A stretch of DNA of 19,516 nt from Psilocybe azurescens (Eukaryota; Basidiomycota; Agaricomycetes; Agaricales; Agrocybaceae): contig JAJIRX010000124.1 of assembly GCA_023853785.1 (NCBI GenBank), positions 1-19,516 of the forward strand, in the 5' to 3' direction. Position 1 is the first letter of the stretch. Each line of letters starts with the position of its first letter. The translations under genes were made by a program, and so were the position numbers. The notes under the pieces were generated by a model. It was not told the origin of the DNA and did not search any database. It saw only the letters and a program-made list of their open reading frames with translations. Shown piece after piece: positions 9,790 through 19,516 of this stretch.

Positions 9790-11760
9790 CTCAAAATTCC
9801 CCGAGATCTATAGTGCACACATGCTCATGCCGTTTGTACGGATCGATTACCCACTGCCACTGTACCAGTCATTCAACAGTTACAGTTAAGTATACTGGTC
9901 TAAAAAGTCGCTCCTAATTACGAACATCGAATTTTAGGTGTTTGGGTACCCACAAATCAGTTTTTCTACAAGTCCACCGAGAAACCCCCATTCTTCTTAT
10001 TGATTTCCTATTCCATTTCTTGTTTCTTAATTTCGAACAAGTTTCGCTTGTCATCCTTGTTCAGTCATCGATCAAAACTTCTTAACCGAAAAGGAAACAT
10101 TCACCGTAAGGTGGCCTGCGGCGTAGTCATGAGTTCAACAATGACGGTACGCCTCGGTATGTACGCTCCTGTGAGACGTACATCGTAGAGATTTCATCTA
10201 GAAACCATTTACGAGCGGTAAAATGGAAACGTTTACCAAGTATGAAACCAGCCTGCTAACTGTAGGTGCCAAAGGCCATGATACCACCGAACATCTGTAA
10301 CTTCTTTTGTCTTTTTCACTTTACACTAGGTACGGATTAAGATTTCTTCGTCTTTACGTAGCGCTGCCATTTTTCACTTTACGTTGATAGGATTCTATAA
10401 TGACATCATGATCCCCTTTGACTTGGCACGGGCTTAAAATACCCATATTCACGACTACATATCTATGATGTTGACTTCAATGCTTTATACTGTGTCTCTT
10501 GGGTATTATCAGTCGGACTGGGGTGAAATAATGTGCCACCTACGCAACGATGCTGATATACACCAAGACGAACAATAACAGCCCAAAACATTATGATCAT
10601 TTCGGTAATATCTAATCGATTAAGCGCCCATACCTATCCGTGATTTCAGCAGACTGAGATGTTACGGTAATCCTGCAGTGGATACATCTACTAGTTAACC
10701 GAGAAATGGATGAGAGTAGCAGACGCACCCTTTATACCAGAGTGTGGCTGGACTCACATTTCGTTTCTACGTTCTCGGACGATTCAATGAGTTTTATTAC
10801 TAAGCGATGAGGCAAATACGACAGTGGCCGGAATCGTGACAATGTAAGATATAGACTTACATTCAATACTGCAGGAATGTAGCTACCTACAAGGTATACC
10901 AGAGCGACTACAGTTTCTTATAAACCGCCAGTGGTGGAGAGAAAAGTGGTACATTCACTGTCCGATTAGTCTCCTCAAACCATAGTTTTTGTATGCCTCA
11001 GGAAGCTAACAGAGTTAACTCATGCAAGCCCTGTGTAGCTGAGTATATAGACTGACTCAAATCTTCCTCACTGAGGAGCCTCGAGGACACTCAAATTTTT
11101 AGGTTCTCACCGCGGGAATCCATCAAGTTCCTGTGATCCGTTTGATCTGTCAATTTACTGTATTTGATGTCGACATTATTACCTTGTAGCTTGTAACTGG
11201 CTCAGCTATCAGAGTGCGCTTGAGTGTGGTCGTATTAAGTGAGCATTTGAAGTAGCGGTATACAGGCGCCTCAACTTGCTCATCTTTCTGTGGTGTGTGT
11301 ACACCGTTTGTCTTTTTCTTCCTGATTAATCTTTCAATCATTTGATATTCTTTCAATAGGTACCTGCTTGGCTGTCCTCGAAGGAAGGTCGAAAATATTC
11401 TTGGCACTCAGATATCTTCCCTGAAACCCCTTGTCAAACGTTCTCTGCCCGTCCACCTCGATATGAGAGGCTACACGCGCGCTTTCATACAGCTACAACA
11501 GACATTTAGCTTGCTAAAGCGTGCACCGTAGGCAGCGGGCACGCACACAACTTATCGACACCAGAATTATCAGTCAAGTCGCCATCAACCGCCGCAGCAG
11601 CGCGCTCGTTCCTAGTCCAAATCCAATATACCTGAATGAGCCCTTGGGCCTTGATATCGATAAGAAAAAGTAGGGAACGATACATCAGCCGAAAAATAAA
11701 AAGAGCCCCTTGCTGTAAAAATATGTCGAGCAAACCCCTGGTTTCTTTTCTACTCCCAAT

Positions 11761-13124
11761 ATGTTGGCTGTTGGACGTCTGAGCGCTTTATTTCTCTTCT
11801 TTCTTGCAGCACTCCTCACAGGTGCCACTGCTCGCTCTCCGTTTAGCCAGGCAAGAAGCGGTCTTCTATCTTCCAAATCTGAAGAGTTTCGTACCAATGG
11901 AGAGCGGTTGGCAGCAGGATTGACCCCATTAAAACCTCGTCAATTTTTTACACCTAGTCGTGTCGGTATGTGAACAACCACTGGTTATAACTTTATGCAA
12001 AACTTGCCTATGCTCACTTGATTCGGTAGCAAGAACCATTGCCTCTCCTCTCCCGGCGTAAATATTTTCCCTAGTTCCCCGTGCATTGAAATACTAATAT
12101 CTACAATTCAGTGTTAACGGAAGGATATTAGTCCGTAAAGCAGGAAGCGGAACCGTCCTTGGATATGTGTCAAGCTCTGTAGACACATCGGGAAGGTATT
12201 CATGGAGCACCATTTTATTTCTCTCTTGATTTTGACCTTTTTGATTAGGTACAACATAAATTCGGGATCTAATAGCGCCTCCCATCTCAAGGTCCGAGTT
12301 GCACCAACTTCGACCTCGACTTCTTCCGAACTTGCTGTCACACTCGTCGTACATTTGTTCTTCTTCATACTACACACTACACGACCGCTCATTAGAACTT
12401 TTCGAACCCATTTCTAGCCGGCTAGTGGCGCATATCCTCAGCTTGGATTTGCCGGTTCCAATGTAAGGCTCCAGGGGTGAGTGATGGCTACATTTATCCA
12501 TTATAAATGTGGATTGATCAAGACTTTAGATCCACTTATAACCTCCTAACGGCAACAAAAGAAAGTAAGATTGGAGTATTCTATTTTTCTAGAATTCCAT
12601 ATAACGAGAATATACAGCAAACCCTGGTTCGGCTCCATCTATCGTCGGAAACAGTATTGGCGGAAATTCATTTGTATGCATTCGACTGTGAAAAGATGGA
12701 TTGTCGAGCTCATTTTTTGCGTTTGTCCTGGACCAGGCTTACTCCGAATCCTCGATCTGGACATATAATTCTAACACCAAAACACTTAGCGGTAAGCGCA
12801 TGCCGCTACAACTCTTCTCCATTTTGGTACTAAAATACCTTTCTGCGTCCAGCAACATGGGTGAACCCAGCCCCTAGCAGAAGTTAGAAACGTCCTCCCT
12901 TTATTCATTAAAATTCGTACTGAAATCGACCCCATTAGACACCGTCGCAACTGAGTTCTACGCATCAGCTCCCGGTCCCAATAGCAGGCCGGGAATCCTT
13001 CAGCTAAGGTCTGGAAGTAACGCTCCTACTGGATACCAGAAAGTCGTGAGTCCCAAATGTCTGTTCTATGATTCTATTGGTCGATTAAGCTCTTCCTCAC
13101 CAGACATTTCACATTGAGGTTTAG
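11761..13124 (+). CDS. Secreted hypothetical protein, mushroom-expanded type, 11 exons
   Basis: Function unknown. Exons: 11761-11965, 12030-12057, 12112-12195, 12249-12348, 12442-12476, 12530-12564, 12618-12673, 12737-12791, 12853-12882, 12939-13045, 13104-13124. Introns run 53-64 bp, except the fourth at 93 bp. The exons sum to 756 nt, or 251 residues, with every junction in phase and no internal stop. A clear signal peptide (LSALFLFFLAALLTGATA) is followed by RTNGERLAAGLTPLKPRQ. I recall this RxTNxERLxxGLxPLxP pattern from secreted proteins common in Agaricomycetes. Later segments also fit that type: GRILVRKAGSGTVLGYVSS, LGFAGSNV, SESSIWTYNS, LSATWVNP and a C-terminal VTFHIEV. Several introns carry good branch sites (TACTAAT near 12092, TACTAA near 12830). 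The 93-bp fourth intron is the weakest junction and may hide an alternative splice. The product is probably extracellular or wall-associated; family membership is from memory and untested. Confidence 0.72.
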
Positions 13125-13591
13125 AAATCGCCGGTCATGAACATAATTTAGAGTTCATCGACTCCCTCTGATTTCCTCGTTCTTTCCACCGGATGACGAA
13201 CCTTTCTCGTCCTTCATGACACGTTCAACCTGCTGCGCATCTTATACATAATGCCAGCATACGAAACTATAACGTCCATGCTATACAACCTTTAGAACAC
13301 TCTACACAACGGATTAGTACGACATCTTGATTACACTTCTATATATTTACTGCTTTTCATCAGTCGATCGAACGAGCCGCTTCAAAGACATCACACTTGC
13401 GTGTTTTTGGCACCCATGGAAGTTGACTGTTAGCCTCAGTGTGGCACAGTGCGAGCAATCAACCCTGCCATTTGATCATGATTATAAGGCACAAAAGGCA
13501 GTGCATCAGCTTCACGTACCATATTGACTTCTGATATCATCGTTCAAATAATTTACTGTCCAAATGATCTACTAAACGCTACTTAGGATAT
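13125..13591. other. Tail-to-tail interval between secreted-protein gene and NDC1
   Basis: These 467 bp separate two convergent genes and should hold both 3' untranslated regions. I see no coding signal beyond a 66-codon open frame of low plausibility, and no RNA gene. Confidence 0.5.
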
Positions 13592-15986
13592 CTACGTTGA
13601 ATAATCAAGAAACTCTTGAAGTTTGTGCGCAATTCTGGGGGGGAACTTGAATGCCAGAAGCTTGTCTCCGAACGTCCGGACAATACGCGCAAGACCTTCT
13701 TTGAGCCCTATGTTGATTTTAAAACCAGTAATCACAAATCGGAAAATAAAAGGGACTCCTACCGTCTCCCACTAACGCCAGGACTTCGTGTGACTTCTGA
13801 ATTTCGATGGCAAGTGCTTCGAATTCCTGTTGTTCTTGGCGAGAAACAGGGGCTTGTGGTGCAGGTTTTTGGAGAGCACTGATCTTGATCTGATACTCCT
13901 CGATGGCCGATAGGAATGAGACCATGGATTCGAGAACTTTGGGGATGTCTCTTTGCACAGTTCCGTACCTATCCTCCGACAAAGAAGCGCATATCAGGTA
14001 GGAGAGCGCTAAAAATTCAATCGGTCAGAATATTGTTTCCAGATCAAGATAAACCCCAACCTTCAACAACGACGACATCCAACTCTCTAAATGGCAAAGA
14101 AGCCTCAACCTCCTTGCTCAATCTCTTCTTCGAGCTCCATGCTACAATCCTTGTCACGCTTTCTTTTAGAGATTCAGGCGCATATCTGTTCCAGATCGAA
14201 GTTGTTGCCGAAGCCACGCGACCTTTTAGGCGGCTTCCTAGTCCGGCGGCGGTTTCAACATTTTTCTTGGCCTCTGCTGCGATCGGCGACGATATGACCT
14301 GAGTCTCCAGACTTCTGAACAGCTCTGGTATGTGTGCAGCGTCCGCGCCCACATCAACAACTTTAGCGATAGGGCCATCCGATGCCAACGCATCCAAAGC
14401 AGCTTGACCAGGTGACTCCGGGGCCGTTTTGAAGATCCTTTGTCGAAGAAGTGGCGTAGGCGTCGCGATATTTGGGCTCATTGTCACCTTAGGTGTTACC
14501 GGGGCTGGAGGAAGAGGAGGTGGGGCTGGTTGACCTCGGCGAAGGAATACTTGATAGTCATTTTCTAGCAGGGGAAGACTTTCTCTGACGAGGAAGCTCC
14601 ATAGATTTAGTGCAGACTGTTGGTCGCCGAAGAGAGCGGTCCTTCGTGCAGCAGCGCTGGTTGATTGATCTTTGGCCAGATCCCTCAGTTCTGAGTACGC
14701 AAAATATTTGAAAATCTTATCGTCAGAACTGAGACCAGAAATAACAGTTGTATTGGCGTCGGCGGTCAAGGTGGAAACTGGTGCAGGCTAAAAAATTGTA
14801 TAGTGAGATACGTGAAGAAAAAAGCTTCCAATGAACGGGCTACCTCTGAAATGACGTGCTCGAACAGAGCATCAGCTATTTCCCAGTTGACGAAGGTTGT
14901 AAAGGCCAAAACCAAGCCCTAACCAGTAGAGGGACATGGGTTAACGGCAGTAAGACTGACCACTGCCCTTTGAGGAAATGAGCGGTGAATGGTCGAAGAA
15001 GCAATGAGACCAATGGAATCTTGTAGAGGATAGGAAGAGAGATGCGAGCTGAAGCAAGCAGTACCGCAGCTGTGATGATGGCCATTGTTGCAAACACCAC
15101 AGAGACAAAAGTGGCCATGGCAATGGTAAGAAATTTCGGGGCGTCGCCTGATTGCGTCTATTGCTAAAATTGAGTTCAAGTAACAACAGAGAAAGAAAAT
15201 TACACTTACAGATTGGGTCCATCGATACGCAAACCGATCTATCATTGCGCCCCGTAGCGAGAACGCCAATGCAGTCGAAGCTTGAGCGAACAGCATAAAT
15301 ACAATACGACCATTGAGGTAGTAGGGATGCTTTCTGAACATTATAATTCAATACGTAGTTAGAAGGGTGTACACGCGAAACCTACTTGGATTTTACGAAT
15401 AGTGATAGTTTGGGGTCTCCACGAGTATCCGGTTCGTAGTAATAAGCCATGACTGTATGAATCACAAGAGCTGAAAGTGCAGAGAGAAAGTATACGGCCG
15501 ACGCAATCTTAATACTATTTTGGGATGCCGACATTTTGATGATATCTAAAGGCGAAGCAGCACCAGAGCGTTGTGCTAAAGAGCTCCATTTCAGCCTCTG
15601 TGTCATTATCAAACCTCAGCAACACGTACCTCGTAAGAAAACCTTGCGAAGCATGGTAATGGGTAGAGCCACTGTGATCCAACTAAGTGCAAGAAACACA
15701 ATCCACGGCGACAATGGCAAGGTGAGAATTTCCCATATTTTCGGACTTCCTAGCTGCCACCATGCCCAGAATCCATCGATGAACCAAGTGACTGCTGCTG
15801 TAAATAGCAAAACAAACTTGAGTCTATGCTGGAAAAGTGACTTCAGCAGAGGTTCGTATGCTTGGGTAGCGGGGGAACTGAAGGTGCAGATCTGGTTGAT
15901 ATCTTGGACGTAATTGCCCTCACGGGGGTCATGGGGGTCGGCGTTCCGATTCGTGAGCTCGACGCATTCTGCACCGTCTTCGACAT
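13592..15986 (-). CDS. NDC1: Nucleoporin Ndc1, nuclear pore/spindle pole body membrane anchor; two apparent frameshifts
   Basis: Ndc1 is the six-helix membrane nucleoporin that helps insert nuclear pore complexes, and in fungi also spindle pole bodies, into the nuclear envelope. Exons on the minus strand: 15986-15630, 15575-15386, 15333-15210, 15157-14844, 14787-14061, 14008-13763, 13707-13592. The six introns are 52-56 bp. Family signatures are QAYEPLLKSLFQHRLKF before helix 1, LFVKSK|KHPYYLNGRIVF across a splice, LPILYKIPLVSLLLRPFTAH, TTFVNWEIADALFEH, FKYFAYSELRDLA and VEALSYLICASLSEDRYG near the C-terminus. Six hydrophobic segments lie in the first half. The soluble half has a proline-rich stretch (PAPPPLPPAP). 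Phase breaks at a C5 run (15875-15871) and a T4 run (14911-14908) on the coding strand. With one base added at each, all seven exons join into 692 codons ending at the TAG at 13594-13592. The ATG at 15986 is the first in its frame after an upstream stop. Confidence 0.9.
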
Positions 15987-17885
15987 CAAGCTCGTTGTTT
16001 GTTCAAAAGCGCGTTAGTCACGTCACGACAATGACCATTGTGCTTGTTACTTACACGTGAGGAGCTAACCTTAAAGCGGAGTCGCGGACATTTAATTCAC
16101 AAGAAACAGGACAAGTTAATTTCTGATTTCTCGCCACCATGCTCATATCACGTTAAGTCCTCACCAAAGTCTGTTTGTTCCACTATTTGGCCACAGACAA
16201 CGCGTTTTCAAAGTCCCGGTTATTTTGTTGCAGGTCTCTGCAAGCCTGGATCAGTGACCACATCTCAAAACAGTACTTCAAAACTCCAAGCCAATGCCTA
16301 TAGCTGCACATAACAGTCCTTGATGGGATTCGTACTTGAAGCTGAAACATAGTAACACAATCAAAGTACTCAACGCCGACCAGTCGGGAGTAGGAATTCT
16401 TCTGCTCATAAAAGCACCATTTTTCCACCAAGTTTACGTTGAAATTGAACTGGAATCAGTCTCCAGCGTTAAATTTGGAATACCGCTCAAACCCCATACC
16501 GTGCCGTAGCAAACTCCGCAATGTCATATGTGTATCTCCTGCTCAGATAAGTTCCAAGATCTGTGAATTCACCCCTAACATCTATTTTACTAGATTGTGC
16601 ATATGCTTGTCATCGTCATCCAGTAATATCCCAGATGGCCGAAGGAATGGCTGCGGTATGTATCCAAACATATGGATTTTCCCCTTTCGAACTGGGAAGA
16701 CATTTGTGGCACACGCTGGTATACATACTCCAAGGCACCTGATCGGTCCCGGCCGCCCTGTCAAAAGAAATTCACAGCGCTGTCTGCCGTGTGGCAATGT
16801 TTATGTAGGTCAACGATACCTCGAAAGCTTGCCAAGTGCCTGAAGTCCATCAATTTCTACGCACAGCATCATTAATGGCAGGATCAAGGTACAGCTCAAA
16901 TTTCTTCCTTTAAAGGTACGGGTATGTATTATTCTAACCTGCTTGCTTGACCTTGCTGATGCTACTCCAGTCCTTGTAAAATCATCAAGGTTCGGTGAGA
17001 GAATTCTTGAGAGGCTATACAATTAGCCGGTTGAAGATGCTGCTTACCCCTCTTTGTGGTAATCGGATTACTGGGTCCAACGTTATTAGCCAGCTACGGC
17101 GGCTACAGCGGCGGTGTTCGCAACAGCTGTTTTTGCCAGGGAATTCGAGAACATCTATGATATGCATTCAAAGCAGATTCTCAGGCCTTTCAACCCCAAA
17201 ATCCCATTACGATGTATCTTTGTGAATATTTTGATTGCATGATTGCATAGTACGCTGTGAGATTGCTATCCTTGTGTTGCGCCAGCATGTCATTTCTTCT
17301 TTGACAAGCGCACACTTGCGGAAGCTCGGCACCGACTATCTTGAGTTGTATTTACAGTACAGACTTCCATGCAATGTGTTCTTTGGTGACCACTTCACAA
17401 CTTCTAAAAGAACGGACATAACACCCGCCTTAATGGCACTCACGGCGATCTAAATATAGTTCCCTCCATGACTGTCGCCCGCAAGTGGGATGCACTTGTT
17501 TCCGACCCTACGCAAGGCAGGCAAGCCTGCTGGCGGTGCTCACGAGCAATACGAAATGGCATGAGGTACCACGTCAAAACATCTTGAAACAGTATCCACA
17601 CTAAAGACCTATAATTTAATCAAACAGGATTCCCTCAATGCTCGCGGAAGGCAGAAGACTACCAGATATAAAAATTCACGCTTTATCTGTCCCAGGAGAG
17701 TTACTTAAATGTCCCGGGTCAGTCCGAGTTATCTCCTTTAGAGACGGGAACACCTAATCAAAGTTTTTAGTTTCACTAAGTACATCGGGGCGTGCGTTTT
17801 ATGAATGCTGTCCGTCATACACGCCCTTCAGATTCTCCCTCCGAGCGCCTGGAATTTCTTGCAATAGTACCACCACCATCCCACC
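15987..17885. other. Non-coding interval upstream of NDC1 and the FAD oxidase, with gene debris
   Basis: The left end should hold the NDC1 promoter and the right end that of the FAD oxidase; the two genes point away from each other. Between them are many short frames broken by stops. One piece (about 17292-17375) reads like an aldo/keto reductase and is listed separately. A second piece at 17091-17225 reads with one long frame in protein-like sequence and is discussed as a finding. No intact gene could be assembled from splice signals. Confidence 0.45.
17292..17375 (+). pseudogene. Aldo/keto reductase fragment (relic)
   Basis: One frame reads VISSLTSAHLRKLGTDYLEL followed by YLQYRLPCNV. Aldo/keto reductases carry a nearly invariant segment of the type SLxKLGTDYLDLYLxHxP in the middle of the barrel, and this stretch matches it closely. 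The catalytic-region His after DLYL is replaced here: the residues are Q-Y-R. The frame runs on to a stop at 17451-17453 without further recognisable family sequence. I found no N-terminal part (the glycine-rich start and the catalytic Asp/Tyr motif) upstream. A complete enzyme would need about 320 residues, so this is best read as a remnant. A chance match is possible but unlikely over 12 or more residues. Confidence 0.5.
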
Positions 17886-19516
17886 ATGCGCTTTAGCAGA
17901 TTCTATCTGTTTGCTGCTGGAATTCTTAACACCACCTTTGGACAAACACAGGCGGCGAATTGGACTTACACAAGTGCCTTAAGGACCTGCACTCTACTTC
18001 AAACCAGCCTAGGCCCGGAGATCGTCCAACTTTCCGGAGCGGAATATCTCGCAAGCGCGTCAAATGCTTGGAGTCTGTTCAACACTGGAAACAGGCCAAC
18101 ATGCATCATCTACCCTGAGCAGTCGTCGCACGTACAAGTCGCGATGGCGGCCATATTTCGCGACAAGATACACTATGCCGTTCAAGCAGGCGGACATACG
18201 GCAATGACAGGGTGGAATACGTGCGTCCGCGTTTGAGAGTCTGTTGCTGCGGAATCATGTGCTTAGACAATTCTTTTAGAGTTCAGGACGGCATTCTCTT
18301 CTTCTTTTCTCACATGAAGAACGTTTCATATGATTCTACAAGAGATACTATCACCTTGCAACCAGGAATTCACTGGGGAGAAGCATTGTCGGCTCTGGAA
18401 CCCCTTGGTGTTGCACCTTTAGGCGGAAGACTGGGGTGATTTTATTTTTATGGCTGGTCCTTATTTTTACATTGACGTTCAAAATTTTGATTTAGTGATG
18501 TGGGAACAGGTCTTCTCCTCGGCGGAGGACTCAGCTATCTGTCTGGAGAATATGGATTCTCCTCCGACTCCTATGTAGAACTGGATGTTGTTTTGGTTAC
18601 CGGGAAGCTCGTAACAGCCAATGCGACAAACCAATTCTCTGATCTCTTCCGCGCGCTAAAAGGTGGAGCGAACCGCTTTGGGATCGTCACCCGATATGAG
18701 GTGCAGGCCATCCACACAGGAACAAACTCCTCCAAAGATTGGTTTGGTGGACTCATCCTAGTAGGTCTTTTATGTAGCTATTTCAAAGCACAAACTGATT
18801 TGCAATAACCGTATGGTGATGGTAGTACCCGAATTCTTCTGCCGAGGCGCTTATCAACGCCACACACAGATACGTCAGCACTGTCAGCGATCCTCGAGCG
18901 TGTACGTGCTTCTTAACTAGTGCGCATTAGGAGCGTTCTCATTAACGGCATTAACTAGCCATTCTTATGGCATTCTCGAGTACCATAAACGGTACCGACA
19001 TTGTTCCCAGTCACATTCTGACATTATTCTTCAGGGGACCAGCACTCCCTCCCGCCATCTTTGGAGAGTTCTTGTCAATTCCATCAACGGTTCAGCAGCT
19101 ATCTGCCGTTAGCTATCTCGAAGCCAACAATATCCTAGGCGCTGGTGCGGATCGTGGCTTTGGGCAACTTTTCGGCGCTTCTGCGTTTAACGGCACCGTG
19201 GACCAGTACATGAATGCGTTCAGAGCATGGAATGACTATACAGCGACTATAAGAGGCTCCTTGTTTGGAACAGTACTTGCATTTACTCCAATTCTCGAGT
19301 CGCAAATATTGGCAGGAAGAGCACAAGGATCGAACATTATGGACCCTCCTTTGGGAAATTATGCAGTACAAATTCCAAACCCAATCGCAGAGCGGGTTGC
19401 ATCAGCTCTCAATTCAAGTTCACGAGCAAGACAGGTTCTTGATAGGTCATTGCATATCCTTGATGCATATAAGCTCTAGCTGACAAACTTGTTTGAATCA
19501 GGATACCCCTTCTCCA
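17886..19516 (+). CDS. Secreted FAD-linked (PCMH-type) oxidase, 3' end beyond window
   Basis: Flavin-dependent oxidoreductase of the FAD_binding_4/BBE-like superfamily; substrate unknown. Exons: 17886-18220, 18280-18435, 18496-18760, 18826-18901, 18959-19434 and 19502 to the edge. Introns are 59, 60, 65, 57 and 67 bp. The exons give 441 in-phase codons with no stop. A signal peptide is likely (residues 1 to about 23). The FAD domain begins near PTCIIYPEQSSHVQ. VQAGGHTAMTGWNTVQDGIL carries the His (residue 104) that commonly bonds the flavin covalently. Then come VGTGLLLGGGLSYLSGEYG, YVELDVVLVTGKLVTA and LFRALKGGANRFGIVTRYEV. No Cys is present in the VGTGLLLGGG loop, so a second covalent bond as in berberine-bridge enzymes is unlikely. 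Family members run to about 480-500 residues, so roughly 40-60 residues and any BBE-type tail lie off the edge. The last intron (19435-19501) is the least certain, chosen because it yields DTPSP where the family has a similar motif. Confidence 0.88.

Larger units (their letters stand above)
7000..11760. other. 4.8-kb interval with no supportable gene
   Basis: Both strands were scanned for open frames, splice-joinable exons, tRNA-like T-arms and long terminal repeats. Only short frames (90 codons or fewer) without family resemblance were seen. The left end holds the promoter of the four-helix protein and the right end that of the secreted protein. Small repeats at 8177-8193, 9210-9239, 9721-9740 and 9770-9789 are listed separately. 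The interval could be decayed transposon sequence or an untranslated transcript, but nothing seen supports either choice. Confidence 0.45.

Noticed and set aside
11150..11407. Minus-strand 85-codon frame rich in Lys and Arg
   Set aside because: No recognisable domain and no convincing extension by splicing.
12094..12392. Two minus-strand open frames of 86 and 92 codons
   Set aside because: They overlap exons 3 and 4 of the secreted protein, which join in phase and fit a known sequence type.
14091..14302. Plus-strand open frames over NDC1
   Set aside because: Antisense to the well-supported fifth NDC1 exon, and serine-rich low-complexity translation.
16183..16431. Minus-strand 82-codon frame with a GTACGA donor-like site
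   Set aside because: Protein-like at first sight (EKWCFYEQKN), but no homologous family recognised and no partner exon found.
16439..16843. Plus-strand 134-codon frame, the longest in this interval
   Set aside because: Starts and ends without context, has a Ser run and cysteine-rich mixed composition, and matches nothing I know. Kept only as possible debris.

Overview
The window looks like nuclear DNA from an agaricomycete-type basidiomycete fungus. Genes are broken by many short introns (mostly 52-68 bp) with GT..AG ends and CTNAY-like branch sites. The gene content fits this: a DUF6535 membrane protein (a family expanded in mushrooms), peroxin Pex19, nucleoporin Ndc1, an FAD/PCMH oxidase with typical mushroom sequence, and a secreted protein of a mushroom-expanded type. 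Gene models were assembled by hand from splice signals, reading phase and recalled family conservation. No alignment was run.

Layout: (1) 113-2403, minus: DUF6535 protein, 5 exons. (2) 2404-3274: shared 5' interval between divergent genes. (3) 3275-4588, plus: PEX19, 5 exons. (4) 4589-6132: non-coding tail-to-tail interval with a small tetranucleotide repeat. (5) 6133-6999, minus: four-helix membrane protein of unknown family, 4 exons. (6) 7000-11760: 4.8 kb with no gene I can support, only small inverted and tandem repeats. (7) 11761-13124, plus: secreted protein, 11 small exons. (8) 13592-15986, minus: NDC1, 7 exons. (9) 15987-17885: non-coding, with an apparent aldo/keto-reductase relic at about 17292-17375 and other possible gene debris. 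(10) 17886 to beyond the right edge, plus: FAD-linked oxidase, at least 6 exons.

The genes do not form one pathway. PEX19 and NDC1 are housekeeping membrane-biogenesis genes, set among lineage-specific genes (DUF6535, four-helix protein, secreted protein, FAD oxidase). The AKR relic beside the FAD oxidase may be what is left of a small oxidoreductase cluster, but that is inference.

The most important observation concerns sequence quality or gene integrity. Three conserved genes carry four apparent frameshifts. Each lies at a run of 4-5 identical bases, and convincing family sequence continues in another frame on the far side. In NDC1 and DUF6535, one extra base in the run restores phase across the whole model. 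Homopolymer-length errors in the assembly are the simplest explanation. Real inactivating indels are the alternative, and in PEX19 a real one would remove the C-terminal CaaX box. I found no convincing new biological system here.
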